Assembly: GCA_008973525.1 (NCBI GenBank)
Contig: WACJ01000125.1
Span: 3,286,001 to 3,350,000, forward strand
Reading direction: 5' to 3'
Origin: Stenopsyche tienmushanensis
Taxonomy: Eukaryota; Arthropoda; Insecta; Trichoptera; Stenopsychidae
Length of the DNA: 64,000 bases
The notes beneath the pieces were generated by a model. That model had not been told where the DNA came from and did no database searches. It was given only the letters and a program-made list of their open reading frames with translations. The position numbers and the translations under genes were made by a program. Position 1 is the stretch's first letter, and each line of letters begins with the position of its first letter. Shown here piece by piece: positions 1 through 12,214 of the stretch.

Positions 1-644
1 TGTTTCTGTGCTTTGTTGATGCTCGCACCGGAAACTGAACACATTTCAATTCAAATGTAGCTTTGATGATATTATTCATCTTTTTTTCTTACTAAAAGCA
101 TGTCGTGGTGGATTTATATTTCGAAGAAGAATTATAGACACACCGATTTTCAGTATTAAAATACACAATTCAAATATAATTTTTATATAGAACGATGTTT
201 TAACCCACATTTAAAAGCACTTTCTTGTGCGCAAACTAAAATTTCGTTTCAATCCATTAGCTGGTTTAAGAATCATATCAATATTACGAAAGAAGTAGAG
301 TTTCATGAATTTCTTGTGAAATCACCCGAACTTTGGCCGAAGCTTAGTTTAGAATACCGGGAATTTAGGCGAAGCTTAGTGCGGACCAAACTGACTGCAA
401 AGTATTAATGTTTTGTAAAATTTATTTTAAATTTTCGCCAATAGTGATTTTTCTCCTAATATATTTTTCAGATTATAATAGCACCGATTATCAGAGTTGT
501 TGAATTGATTGGTGGAGTTGAATCCAGGAGTTTATTTTCGTTATTCATCAATTTCTTCTCAATGAAGATAGTTCTAAGGTATTTGATCTCTTTCAATATT
601 AGGCATTGCATAAGCTTGCCGGGTACTTGCTTTATTTAAAAATA
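1..644. other. AT-rich DNA, nothing recognised
   Basis: I see no coding, RNA or repeat signature here beyond simple AT-rich sequence. Confidence 0.4.
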
Positions 645-784
645 CACAAACAATACTTTTACTATATCTATGTTATTTTTGCAAGTGTTAACAGTAAATT
701 GACAAAGTTTTATCGCAATCGGATGAACGGTATGGCTGCGCATTAAATACGAACAAACAAACATTATTTTTTATAAATTAGATA
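645..784 (+). repeat. Dispersed ~130-bp repeat, single unit (copy 1)
   Basis: This is one unit of a repeat also found at 14807-14941, 15421-15553, 24648-24905, 49507-49795 and 60716-60985. Shared landmarks in order are CTATGTTATT, then GACAAAGTTTTATCGCAAT, GATGAACGGTATGGC, GCATTAAATACG and ACAAACAAACATT followed by a T/A-rich end. It has no coding capacity. Tails of this style (a short conserved core ending in ACAAACAAACA) resemble the 3' ends of RTE-like non-LTR retrotransposons or SINEs borrowing them; that assignment is inference. Confidence 0.75.
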
Positions 785-2325
785 TTAAAACAATGCTTAT
801 TGATAAAAATGATAAAACATATTCTTCTAGCTCTTTGAAGAATAGAGCATATTTTTGCAACAAAAAATATAATGAGAACAATTTTGTCACAAATACATTT
901 TTTTAATTAATAATTATTATATGGTTTTGCAACATCATAAATAATAAAAAAATGGTATTTAAATGAAAAATTAATCATAGAGGGGATAGTTTTAAATTAT
1001 GATTACCGTGACCTAATGGTCACGCTTTTCTCTCAAGTAATATAGTGTATGTGCCGTTGTTTATGATCGTTTCAAATTAATGAATTCGCTTGATATTTAT
1101 GATGGAGATGAAATGATTGGAGAATATTTTTTTTCTTCTTTTGAAATAAGTCTGAGAACTTTGGAAGCACTGCAATGCTCGAGTCAGAAAGGCTGCTACA
1201 TCATCACATTAGTCGGAATCCTCTGGTGGAAATGAACGAGCCGTGTTGCAAGATACTCTGATTGCTATAAAACTTTGAAGTTATTTAATGGCTTCCGACA
1301 GATATAAAAAAGGACTATAAAAATCTCAATGACCCTTTAGGTAGATGAAATAAAAAATGGGACACAGTTACATGGTCACGTGGGAGAGAATAAAGACATT
1401 CAGGAGAGACATTCATCCAGCAGTAAATTGGATATATAATAAAAATTTTGGCGGCCTTTGAGCTCATGAGCAAGTAAAATTTTATTTAACCCTTGAACGC
1501 TTTATGCCGTTAATGGACCGTTCGTATCGGACACGGCCCTTGAAGCGGTTTTTCGGGCGGCGTGGTTTTTTTCGATGGCAAAGTTATTAAGCTTTTAAAT
1601 TAATTTTGTTGTTGGAATAGTTGTATGAAACAACGCTCTCGACACCGAAATTTGCTAACAAATTAAGCCCTAAGGTACTTAAATTCAGTCGCCTAGAACA
1701 ATTGCTCAACAAAGTTGTTCGCAAATTTGGCCGGTTTTGACTAATTCTTTCGCGCTGATATCGCGTCTTTAGAGCTTAATTTTTAACAAAGCTCGTGGAG
1801 AATTTCGCCCGATTAAATAATGCGTGTTTTTTTAAGGGCCTTCATTTGTAGCGTGGTCAATTGTTTCAGTTTGTCAAATTTCCATATCCGGGTGCAATAG
1901 AGGGATTTTTGTGGCAGAATGTTTCAGCAACATCTGTCATGTTAAGGGTAGATGACACAAATGGCTCGACTCAACCCATTTTGTATATGAATATTCATGC
2001 TTTGAGGCGGGCTACACTTCCAGCCCGACGCATAGCCAATCCGTGGTCATTAAAATTGATACTGTATATAGGTGAGGGTGAAATAAACAAGATAGATATC
2101 CGGACCGGAAGGAAAAAAAAGTTCGTATCTCTGTTTGTGTATGAAATTCAACCCTAAAATCTTTCACGAGAAGGAGGAAGCCCACGTGAACGGATATGAA
2201 CCGGAAAATTTTCTCGCTTGAAAAATATATGGGAAGCTTTCCAGCTAAAAATATAACATATTTCATTAAATGACCTTAAAAATATTATACATATAATTGC
2301 CATATATTCATATAAGGCCATACTA
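785..2325. other. Intergenic or intronic DNA; possible piggyBac-type end at 1486
   Basis: No gene is recognised. At 1486 the sequence reads TTAACCCTTGAACGC, the kind of TTAA-CCC start seen at piggyBac-type element ends. No matching inverted end was found downstream, so this is only a hint. The 98-residue open frame at 1861-2157 has no family resemblance and is overlapped by antisense frames. Confidence 0.3.
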
Positions 2326-3594
2326 TTAAATAAAGCGGAAAGAAATGTCATTTTTTTGTTATTTGAAGAAAGCATTTTTTTTAATAAAAGCTGTACAATA
2401 TTACTCAATTAAATAATTTCCAACGTTATTTATAATCGCCCTCCACAGATTAGGTAGCTTTTTAATGCCTTTTTCATAAAATTCGGTCGTTTTTCCACTA
2501 AAGTACGAATCCAAATGATTTTTAATTGTTTCACAGAAGTGAAATTTTTATCGCTACGCGAATACTCTAATGACTTGGAAAGATGATAGTCTGATGGTGC
2601 AATGTCAGAAAAATACGGTGAATATTGCAGCACTTCCAAATCCAGCTCCCTTATTTTGTTCTGCGTAATCCTTGCTGCGTTTGGTCTTGCATTATCATGC
2701 TGTAATATTCTTCTTTGGTTGTTAACTAGCACTGATCGCTTTTTGAGCATTTCCGCTTTTAACCTATCTAATTGTGCACAGTATAGTTCAGCTGTGATAG
2801 TTTGGCCAGGTTTTAATAATTCGTAGTGAATCACGCCAAAAAAATCCCACCAAACACAAAGGAGGACCTTTTTCAAGGATAATGACGATCGAGGGTTAAA
2901 AACAGATACTTTATTTCAAGAAAGCCACTATTTTTCCTTCTCGGACTATTGTAGAGGACCCACTTATCATCCCCAGTAACGATCTTTCTTGAATATGGAT
3001 CGGTTTCATACCTGGACAATAGCGATGAACAAATGATTATCCGTTGTTCCAAGACCATTGATGACAACTCGTGCGATACCCAAATTCCCTGTCTATATTT
3101 TTTCCCGAGACTTTTCAAATGGTCTTTTATTGTCGACCAGGAACAGTGGATGTCTAGCGATAATTCCTTTATTGTTTTTCGAGGATCAGATTCTAACAGA
3201 GAATTTAATGCGTCATCATGGATTATTGGAGGTCGTTCTGATTTTGGTTTATTTTTCTAATATCTGTCGCCACTTTTGAATTTTTTGAACCATCTATGAC
3301 ATTTTCGAATATTCAATATGTTGCCATTTTTATCAGAGATGCTTTGGGTAGGTTATTTTGCTTTTAATACTTTATCGAATAAAAACAGTAAACAAGATCG
3401 CAAATGGGTCTCATAAATTTCTGGCTTGGACATTTTCACTATGGCTTAATAAATATAAAAATATTTGAAAAAGTAGGACAAACAATAAAGCTTCAAAATG
3501 ACACCAACCTTGACGTATTCATTTGACAGCAACCCGAAGCAAACTGACGGCAAAACGCAACAAAAAAAATGACATTTCTTTCCGCTTTATCTAA
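2326..3594 (-). mobile_element. Mariner transposon, structurally complete, transposase broken
   Basis: The element is bounded by near-perfect inverted terminal repeats of about 33 bp. The left end starts TTAAATAAAGCGGAAAGAAA and the right end, read on the minus strand, starts TTAGATAAAGCGGAAAGAAA. The TA dinucleotides at 2324-2325 and 3595-3596 are the expected mariner target duplication. The 1,269-bp length is normal for an intact mariner. The transposase lies on the minus strand inside it and is disrupted. The TIRs differ by very few bases, so insertion was fairly recent compared with the other mariner fossils in this window, which mostly lack recognisable ends. Confidence 0.95.
2430..3433 (-). 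pseudogene. Mariner transposase pseudogene (DD34D)
   Basis: Read on the minus strand, this begins at an ATG at 3433 (MSKPEIYETHLRS...) and ends at 2430, close to the usual mariner length of about 345 codons. The order of signatures is right: an N-terminal helix-turn-helix region, WVSHELS just before 3060, the first catalytic aspartate in VTGDDKW, CVWWD, the second aspartate in LQHDNARP, and the third in SDIAPSDYH. Exactly 34 residues separate the second and third aspartates. All three catalytic residues survive, but a stop codon near residue 27 and a frameshift near 2875 break the frame. It is therefore a pseudogene inside an otherwise well-preserved element. The family assignment is firm; which mariner subfamily is not resolved. 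Confidence 0.93.
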
Positions 3595-3596
3595 TA

Positions 3597-5619
3597 TATA
3601 TGTTATATTATTATAAGTAAGAAAAAGATCCTTTATCCTGCTTAAAATAAATATTAAATTTTAATATCTCTTAAACAAAGTTTTGGATAAAAGGGGAATT
3701 TTTAAGATTTCTATTGATAGTAGGTTATGAAAAAAATATATTGTTTCAGTTAAGGGATAGCGTCATAAATTTTACGATCACCCTCACATTTTTAGGGGTC
3801 AATGGATGGGAATAGATGTGACAATATTTTATGATTTTTCAAACTCGATAATAAATCGACTAGAAATGTCAATCTGAAGACGTACTTGAATCGAATTGAG
3901 ATCAGCGAAATAATTTTTAAAAGTCGCTGAAAATTTTTGAGAACGACATAAATACTCGTTAAGGCTTTTGTATCTTCTCATCCCATACATTCATATTGAT
4001 GGGAAAATCTTATTGTATATAATCTGAATTATACTTTGATGATTTAAAAATCTGTTGCTCATTTCTGAGTTCTTCGATGGTTCTTAATTTAGTGGAATAA
4101 GTGAGATGACATCCCTTCGTTCGACTATGCTTTATTGTGGTTGGGGTGGTGTTTATATATTTCTTTATATGGGCACTCAATCTTGTTGTTGAGAGCCCTT
4201 TACTTCTATTATATGACATTTTTATTATCATGCTTATTCAATATTCACATAGAGATTTATTTAGATCGTCAAACATATATTGGCAGCTTTACTTAAATTG
4301 TTCATCATCGATCAATGATATGCGTGAATATTTTAAATGTATGAAGATTTGATTTGAATTATATTATATAGAAATAGTTATTTTGCCAACTAAGAAATGG
4401 AAATTGAAAGAATTATATAATTGAAAAGTATAAAAGCTATCGGAAAAAGCTTTTCGCAATAAAACGGGCATATTCGATACTCTGCATTCATTGCTCACCG
4501 ACTTATTCCTGCTCTCGCATTTTCATTACGGCTTTCCTTTCCTCCTGCACCGGTACGGATACGATTAAAAAGCTTTTCCTGATTCTTTTATCAAAAGAGG
4601 GTTTCATGGATACTTCGTAGATGGCCCCGTGAAAAAAATTCGAAAATTGGGAAGAGGATTTAGCCATTTTGAGTACAAGTTCATGAAAGGATTACCCATG
4701 CATGCAGTAGGGGAGCAATGATATGAACGGAAAGGATATACAGCACCCAAAGGCATACACCCCATATATCCCGGACAAATTTAGATATTAAATATTATGA
4801 GGTGGAAATACTGAAAGGGTCCACGAAATTTTATGGTCATAGTAAATATCCAAAAACCGGGGGCGAATGTGCGAATTTCGCGTTACCTGCCCGCTTAACA
4901 CCTATATTTTGGAGGTTGGATGGCGTCGTTTATGTGATTCGCCGTCACATTTTCATCACATTATAACAACAATATGGGAGCTGATGAGGTGTTTTTACAA
5001 TTTTTATGCATGGGAACGAAGAAAAAAGCATGTATTCGGGACGACCGCTTCGACCTGGATGGCTTCATAACGATGTAATTTTGGGATGGGAGCAATTTTT
5101 ACAGGGTGCTTAATAAACAATAACTGTTTGGCTAACAGTCCAACTTATGGCGAAAGCGTGTCGTAAAAGAGGAGTCTTCATCAAATTCATCGCACCATAA
5201 CAGGTAATTCGTTTTCATATGAAGTGTCTCAGAAAGAAATGCATTTTTGAGCAGATTTAGACCATAATAATGAATTCTGAAATAAGTGTGATAATTTCAC
5301 GCCCCCATTTTATTATATTAATAAAATTGAGAAAGTATTCGACGGGCGTCGAACAGAAATAATCTCTTCTCTAGATAGCTCTTTGTTCAATACGAGAGAG
5401 AGAAAAAGAGAGATCTGGCTGTGGGAAGGACATCATCCCGCAGCCAAGGCTAACCAACGACTCCTCGACTCTCTTTTCCTGCGTTCCTCCACCCAATCGG
5501 CAACGGTGCACACGCAAGAAGTGGTCGAGTCGGTATTCCAGAGGCAATGTGTCCACAAGGCCACAGAATATGGTGCTGTTAAAATCACACATTTCATCTA
5601 AGGAGAGACGGAATATGTC
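3597..5619. other. Unique-looking DNA without a gene
   Basis: AT-rich DNA with a slightly GC-richer stretch at about 4480-5200. The two overlapping frames on opposite strands at 5371-5601 (73 and 72 residues) are mutually antisense, have no recognisable motif, and are not called as genes. Confidence 0.35.
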
Positions 5620-5659
5620 GCTGTTAATCTGAGGAATTAAATCTTCTCAGATTAACAGC
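5620..5659. other. Perfect 14-bp stem hairpin
   Basis: GCTGTTAATCTGAG at 5620-5633 is followed by a 12-base AT-rich loop and its exact reverse complement at 5646-5659. No transposon flank or TA duplication was identified. Function is unknown. Confidence 0.8.
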
Positions 5660-7167
5660 GCTATTGCATGGAGATGGTAAATCACCTACGCTACAAAAGC
5701 AAAAAAGAGGGGTTTGATATTTAAAGGGATGATTTTTTTTTAAATTTTAAAGCATTCGAAAGCAAGATCATTCAATATCTAGTTTGGGGTAATAATTTAC
5801 GTTTATAGAAAATTATTTTTAAATCAGTCAAAAATTTTAAAATTGCATGGCAAATAGACAGACATGCATACAAACATTCATTTTAAAGTCGAATAAGTTT
5901 AGATTTTTAGGTAGAAAATTGTAAATAAATTTTTGTCGGTCAAGGGTTTATGGTCCTGATTTAGAAAATAGCGGTTTGATTTTTCTTTAAATATTTTGAT
6001 TAAATTTGGAAGCACTTGGTTGTATGATTTGGATTTTGTCTCGGTTTCATTTAGATGTATTTAAGGGATAAGATTGCCCCGAGGACGTGCTAACGATTGA
6101 CATGATAAAAGTCGAATGGCCCCAAAATAAAAGATGCGCATTATACGTCCTTAACCTCTCCACTTTTTGCACTGGCAATAAAACAAAGTCGTATGTTTTC
6201 CACTTTTTATATTCCCGGTGACAAAAAACAAGAAGTGGTCACGTCATTGGGACAAAAAAGCCAGAGCCCGGGGGTGATTGTGAGAACGTGATCCCTGGAA
6301 CTCTTGTACTGTGTCGAGTAGCCTAAATGGTTGGGCGAGCTGAGGTCGTTTTGTTTGATCGTTGGCAATTTATAACTAAATGTTGGGGGCCCCTTTTGTG
6401 GATGGATGTCGGTCGAGTGGCGAGACTCTCAGATCGTTTGGTCCCGATTCGAAAGGAAATGATATTGATCTGATCATGTAAGCACGTACTTTATTGTTAA
6501 ATTAACCTATGGGGACTTTCGAGGGCCGAATTCGGGATGAAGGCCGTCTTTATGCCGCGGATTGGTCGATTTATAGCTGAGAAGTCTTTCGACTTTCTAA
6601 GAACACACGCGTGTTGAGATGTGATCAAAAATTTGGGTGTGCGATGTCTTCGCTAACGAACGCTGGTGGAGGAATATTAATGTGGTTATCTAATTAGGGG
6701 AGCTTCCTTCATGACATGTTGGAACTTCACCGGTTGCCTTTCAGTACGTCATAATTTTAATTTTACTCCGACCCTTATAATGCTTAAATATTTTCTAGTT
6801 GAAAGTCTACTGAAAGTTTGATTTGGATGTTTGAAAGCGTTGAGTATTTTCTAACTAAGGAACTCTCATTAATTTTTAACTCTTTGACTACCTTGATCGA
6901 TTTTTTTTTATTGTATCCAAGTCGGTCAAAGTCGGTTAATGGCTCTTCAATAAATAAGCGATGACAAAGACTTCAGCCTATACATAAAATATATTATGTA
7001 TTTCAAATCAATAACTGACCTTTGATAAAGCAAAACCTTATTGGTTAAGAAGACTCAAATTTTTCGAAGACTTTTCGATTTGGTCAAATGAGCGGTCAAA
7101 GATAAAGAATCATCCCTCTACGGAGGTAAAATACGGATTTCCGTCGCGTATGCTGCGAGTCAATCTC
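5660..7167. other. Gene-free stretch with a less AT-rich island (about 6100-6800)
   Basis: The island at about 6100-6800 looks unique, has many stops in all frames, and matches no repeat elsewhere in the window. It is a candidate for non-coding constraint, which cannot be tested without a comparison sequence. Confidence 0.3.
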
Positions 7168-7183
7168 GGGGCTGCGGAGCCCC
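7168..7183. other. GC-rich small hairpin
   Basis: GGGGCTGCGGAGCCCC forms a 6-bp stem with a 4-base loop, just left of the tRNA-like palindrome at 7226-7296. Confidence 0.5.
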
Positions 7184-7225
7184 ATCGCTATTGAAGCGTG
7201 TTTAAAAATGTGGTCGCCAGTCACA

Positions 7226-7296
7226 TCCTGTAGGATTCGAACCCAACATGATTAAGTTACGAGTCCAAACGCTTAATCATGGGAATACCTACAGGA
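7226..7296 (-). pseudogene. tRNA-like palindrome with a polymerase III B-box
   Basis: On the minus strand the segment contains GGGTTCGAATCC, a perfect match to the tRNA T-loop/B-box. About 25 bases earlier is a CTCGTAA heptamer shaped like an anticodon loop (CGT in the anticodon position). The whole segment is also an imperfect palindrome: outer arms TCCTGTAGG / CCTACAGGA and perfect inner arms CATGATTAAG / CTTAATCATG (7247-7256 and 7272-7281). A normal D-arm and a full acceptor stem cannot be drawn, so it is not called as a functional tRNA. It could be a tRNA pseudogene or a tRNA-derived SINE head. Confidence 0.45.
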
Positions 7297-9576
7297 CTGC
7301 ACCAAATAGCAGTATGGAAATATATTTTAAAGATAAATATCATTTTAGATTACAAAAAGAGCAAATTTCTATTTTAATTTGTATCAATCCATCGTGTTAT
7401 CGATGATTTTTTTCAGTATCATTGGTCAAAAATGTATATGAAAAGATTTCCTTCGATATTTGAGGTCTTGCAGCCAAACAATAAAAGTGTGAAGTTCGAT
7501 TTTTCAGAGTTAAATTAACCGGATATTGAGTGTCTAAGGATAACGTCTGGAAAAATTCTCGTTTCCTCTCAACACGGATTTCATTTTTCGCCTTACAAAA
7601 CCGTTTTTAAATTTCGAACATTCCATTTCGCGAGAGTTCAATGGGAGAGATTTCCGTCGAATCATTATTCTATCTGGGAAAATCCATTAAAGGATGAATA
7701 CAACTGCAAACAATAGCTCGGATCTGCAACGTGTCTGCGAAAACATTACTTTGTAACTCGAAAAATATATTTCGATGAATCTCGGACGATTTTATGGGTT
7801 TATCATAAAAAAATATGATGCGAAGAGCTTTCGGGGGATGAAAAGCTTTCTGTGGTAATTATCGTAATTATCAACTTAATCTCTTATTTTAAGAGGATTA
7901 TTCTGGCCAAAGAGTTCTTGTGCGATTTTCTCATGGAATTCCCACACATTTTACGATCTGAGATTTTGCATATTAATAAAGAAAAGCTCTTGCATTTTAC
8001 ATATTTTATGCAGAAAAATTTTAGCCGCGCGTATGTATTTGGATTTCATGGCTAATTGTGAAACTTTACAAATTAAAACATAAGTGTTGTCATCATGGGG
8101 AGTGTTTAATGCAGAAGAGCAGGGATAATCCTGTGGGTTTGATTGTTTTACTTGTTTTCATAATGTTGAATATTATGTAAATATGACCCTCATAAATTTA
8201 TTATTCAATCCCTTTGGTTTATGAAATATGCTTTTGGTTCCACAAAAACAAATTAGCCAGGATATTTCCACGAAACAACAATTACTCGCAAGGATCTCTT
8301 TTGCATTTTTTTACTCACGGTTTTGCGAAAATTATTATTTTGTCCTTATAATGAAATAATGCGTATAAAATAAACGCAAATCTTGCGTCAATATTACACT
8401 CTCAAATGATATATAGAAGTAAATTAACATAGATAGGATAACTGGATTGGGGAGGTGGGTGAACATAGATATTGGTAGAAGTTATGGTTTTGTGGTTTAT
8501 GCTGATTAGATATTGGAAGGTTGTGGTTTCGATTCCCAGACAATATTATCGATCAACCCCTTTAGATACCGCCCATAATACCAATCCAGCATGATATAAA
8601 ACAGGAATATCAATGAAAATTGTTTCCCAAAATCTTAATACATTTCATTGTTTGTTTATGGAATAATTTTGATAGATAGTGACTTTTGGAAAAAAAAAAC
8701 ATTTTCACCCCAAACCCTATGGCTTAACCCAACAATAAATTTCCCCAGGAATTTCACCTGTAATATTGAATATAAAAACGCGAAACCTATTGAAAATGGC
8801 AATAAATCACAGAAACATTAATTCCCGCTTAAACAGAGAACACTGGAAAAAAAGCTTTTTTTTGCATAGGCCGTAGAAGGATTTATCATTTATCAGTGAC
8901 ACTATGTTGTGCGAAATAAATCATATCATATTATACGCTGCATGGATTCACCTATGTTTTTCTTGGATATTTTCCTCTTTTTAAGCGTTTGCTGGCATAT
9001 GAGCTGAAGTGTCATGTTGCTTAAGTAAAATTTTAATATCAGGTAATATATTGCCATTGTGTCTTGGAAAATTAAAGAAAAAAAGATACAACCCGATGAA
9101 AAAAAATATACAACAACGTACCGAAAAATCGTTGATTTATTTGAGTTTTGACCTTAATATCAGTGAAAATAAATCGTAATCAAATTTTTAGAGGTTTCTT
9201 TGAAATTAGAAAAAAACCTAGCTACTTTGTTTCATTGGACGTCTCTAAATAGTACAAAAAATAAATTAATAATACAATTACTTAACAGCAGGGTCGTAAC
9301 AAGGGTGCGGAAAAACAGGCGCTCATCACGGGCGCAATTGGGCTCGGGGCGCAAAAGTTCCACTTTACATTAATCAACACTGATTTATTCTGTCCGTTTT
9401 TATAATATATACTTAGTTGTTTAATCCCTATTTTATTCGTTATCGCTTAAATATTGGGCCGACTCAGCCGGTATAAGCACGCAACAAAATAAAGCCAACA
9501 ATATTTTTGACCGATTGTAAAATCTAAACAACCTTCCCGATTAATCTTCTTTGGATAACTTCGTTTTATAATGAGA
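7297..9576. other. AT-rich DNA; weak tRNA-like trace near 8510-8545
   Basis: No gene is recognised. GTGGTTTCGATTCCCAG at about 8527-8543 resembles a degenerate B-box and may be an old SINE. The support is weak. Confidence 0.3.
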
Positions 9577-9733
9577 GTTCGTAATCGTTCTGTGGAGATG
9601 TTAGAGTATGGCGTCCGATCGCGAGGCCCTCAATCGTCATATCAGCGGTCCGAAAAGTGGACCGGTTGGACACACAGACCTTATGGCCACTCTGTCCTCT
9701 TTTAGTGCATTTTGCGGTATTTTATATGATCTG
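9577..9733 (+). repeat. Dispersed ~157-bp repeat, copy 1
   Basis: Homologous to 19724-19879 over its whole length. Both start GTTCGTAATCGTTCT, share GTCAGCGGTCCGAAAA-like and ACCGGTTGGACAC blocks, and end TGCGGTATTTTATATGATCT. A shorter, more diverged relative lies on the minus strand at 18261-18335. It is less AT-rich than its surroundings. It has no recognisable protein. Confidence 0.85.
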
Positions 9734-9767
9734 TACGATCACGGAAGCTTCTTTAGAGACTAACTTA

Positions 9768-9985
9768 CATGAGTTTTTGGTCCATTGTGAGCAAACGCGG
9801 CACTCATCTTGCGCACAGCTTTCTCATGTGCAAGTTTTTAGTCAATATGCGATACACAGCACTTTTTGAATTGCCTATCATATCTGATACCTTACGCACT
9901 TATAGTCTACAGTCATCCAATACCGTTTTGTGGATTTTCTTCATCATTTCTTGGGTGGTTACCTTATTTGGTCGATCAATGCACT
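9768..9985 (-). pseudogene. Mariner transposase fragment (helix-turn-helix region)
   Basis: Translated on the minus strand, this reads DRPNKVTTQEMMKKIH, then VLDDCRL, a stop, VRKVSDMIGNSKSAVYRIL, and HMRKLCAR followed by VPRLLTMDQK. This is the second helix-turn-helix and linker of SETMAR/Mos1-type mariner transposases, where HLGMRKLCARWVPRLLT-like text is diagnostic. Two stops interrupt it and the catalytic domain is absent. A relative lies at 37605-37900. It directly abuts the dispersed repeat at 9577-9733. Confidence 0.85.
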
Positions 9986-11956
9986 ATTCGTCTTGGCAGC
10001 TTATACGTATATATTATTTTAAAATATACATTATAATAATATTTAATATTTTGTGTTTATAATAGTATTATTGAACTTTGAGTTTTGAATGTGGGTATGC
10101 AAGAAAGACGAACCAAAGGTCGACCAATAGTCTTGGTCGCGGGAAGATATATTCTACTCGCTGATTCCGCCGCAGTCTCATCATTATAATCTCCAAGTTA
10201 AACAAATAATTTTGCCTTTTTGTCATCATCTGCTCATCTTCATTCTCATGCACAGCTTCAGTAGCTCGACAGCAAATGAATTTTGAAGATAAGTCCATAA
10301 AAATTTAAAATATGCCACCATCTGCAGTAGTTAGTTGCTGGTATAAATACCATCCAATTTATGCTGTATGTTTTCATTTGAAGGGCGAAAAGCCTTTTAA
10401 AATAGTAATCTCGATAGCACAGTGCTAAGATTGATAAAATTTTTCATTTCGTGTTCAATCTCTATGCAATCTGAATGTTCTGTCGACCAGATGGAAACGC
10501 ATCGTTTTTCAATTTTACAAACGAGCTCTCCCGTATTGTAAGGGCATCATTCATATCTCTCGTCATGGAAAATTTCAATCAAGCAATGCGATGAATTATT
10601 TATCTTGATGCTTTCGTGTATTTTTAGAGCAAAAAAAATAAATTTCACCCCCGGGGCATTATTGGGGCGCAGCGGCATAAATACGACGAAAATATGGTGC
10701 GAATTTTAAATTAAAATTATATTTTGCCATAATGCCGAAAGTGGGACGTGACTCGTTCGCTATCAAGTTTATATGGAGTTATTATGGAGCTCGGTCATAA
10801 TTAAGCGTTATAGATAATGGATTAGAGCGTAATACGGTTATATATGGCATGATAAAATCCTGTAATTTTGTCTAAAGTCATGGTTGAGGTCTCCATCTTT
10901 TTGCATACGTCAGACATAATTCCTATTCTCTGTGGCTTAGTGGTTTTTCTAAAAAGCTCGTTTACGTAAAAGCTCCGTGTTTGGTGGGTAGCACGTGCTG
11001 CTTGGCCTCATTAAGTCTGCTTTAATCCCTAGGGAGAGCACGTTACACTGCTCGCATATGAAAAGTTGGGATTAAGCCGTATCACATTAGTTTCGATGCG
11101 GCTTAATAATCCGCTAATCCTTCAGGGGTTATTCAATTTATCATTTTAGTTTAGGCCGAAAGCGCTCCTTCTTTTCGTGCCTGCTAATCGATGATTATCG
11201 ACACTTAATCCAGATCGGTGTCGATCCTATCACCTCAGCTATTAGGGAGCGCTTTATCTAGTCTTTTGATTTTAGGCAATCCTCATTTTGAAATAGGATT
11301 ATCCAGATATTAACAATTTATAATTATCATAACTATCACGTGAATAGAAATAAAATACAATTTTCTTAGACTATACTGCCAAAAATATATCTATTTAATT
11401 GGGAAAAGTATAAAAAATACTGTTTTGTTGCATCAAATCTGCTTTATACGCAAACATGCAGTTTTCTTTATGAAATATTAATATTAAAAGCCCTCAAATT
11501 TATATATAAAATATGACATCCCCGAGATTCACCACATGACATGGCTCTACTGATGATCTCACAAAGGCTTCTATATTATCTCAGCATGATCTGATTAACA
11601 TACGAAAATATCTAAGGAAGCCGTATAAACAAGCAAACAAGGGCAAATCATCATTTATCATCTTGTTTCCTTCAAAAAATACCGAATGCAATTAAAAAAA
11701 CCCTATAAAAAGCCATATTTTTGCATAAAGCCTTAAAAATTTCGTTAAACAATGAAGAAGTTCGCTCATCAATACCATCATCATGTCTAAATATCATCAT
11801 GACTAAATAACGAAAAAGAGTTTTTGGGGAATTTTTCAGGATAAGATTAAATTTAAGCAAAAAAAAAATCTTTATTACTTTAATCATGCACACTTTTTAT
11901 AATTTCATTCATAAATATGCTAAAATTGGAGATAATAAAATGATACATGCCATTGG
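9986..11956. other. Gene-free DNA with unique islands
   Basis: The minus-strand open frame at 10068-10298 could be the degenerate N-terminus of the adjacent mariner fossil, but I could not align it. The stretch at about 10620-11280 is less AT-rich, non-repetitive within the window, and has no ORF. Confidence 0.3.
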
Positions 11957-12038
11957 TCAACCTGTATGGTAGGATGATCGCGTATTTGCGAGCGAATTCC
12001 GGTGATTTATTATATATGTTGAGCTCGGAGAAAGACAG
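11957..12038 (+). repeat. Dispersed repeat, inverted partner of 22228-22316
   Basis: CCTGTATGGTAGGATGATCG and the following GCGTATTTGCGAGCGAATT recur almost unchanged on the minus strand at 22316 downwards. Similarity continues to a TTGAG(C/T)TCGGAGAAAGA block. The outside flanks do not form an obvious target duplication. Confidence 0.8.
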
Positions 12039-12214
12039 AGACGGATAAAACGTCTTGCAGATCGGTAGCTGTGCATGGGAGACAGAGACGGGGCGCTTCC
12101 TGCGTACAACGCACGATTGTATAGATCGTTAGTCCAAATTCATCGACTAACCTGTTAAGCGAGGAAGTTCCTTTTCAATAACGCAACGTTCAGTGGGCGC
12201 GCGTATTTTTGTTA

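Noticed and set aside
1486..1510. piggyBac-type left end (TTAA-CCCTTGAACGC)
   Set aside because: No inverted counterpart next to a second TTAA was found, and the sequence inside has no transposase trace.
5371..5601. Two opposing 72-73-residue open frames
   Set aside because: They are exact antisense shadows in a less AT-rich patch, with no domain, no codon signal and no splice or promoter evidence.
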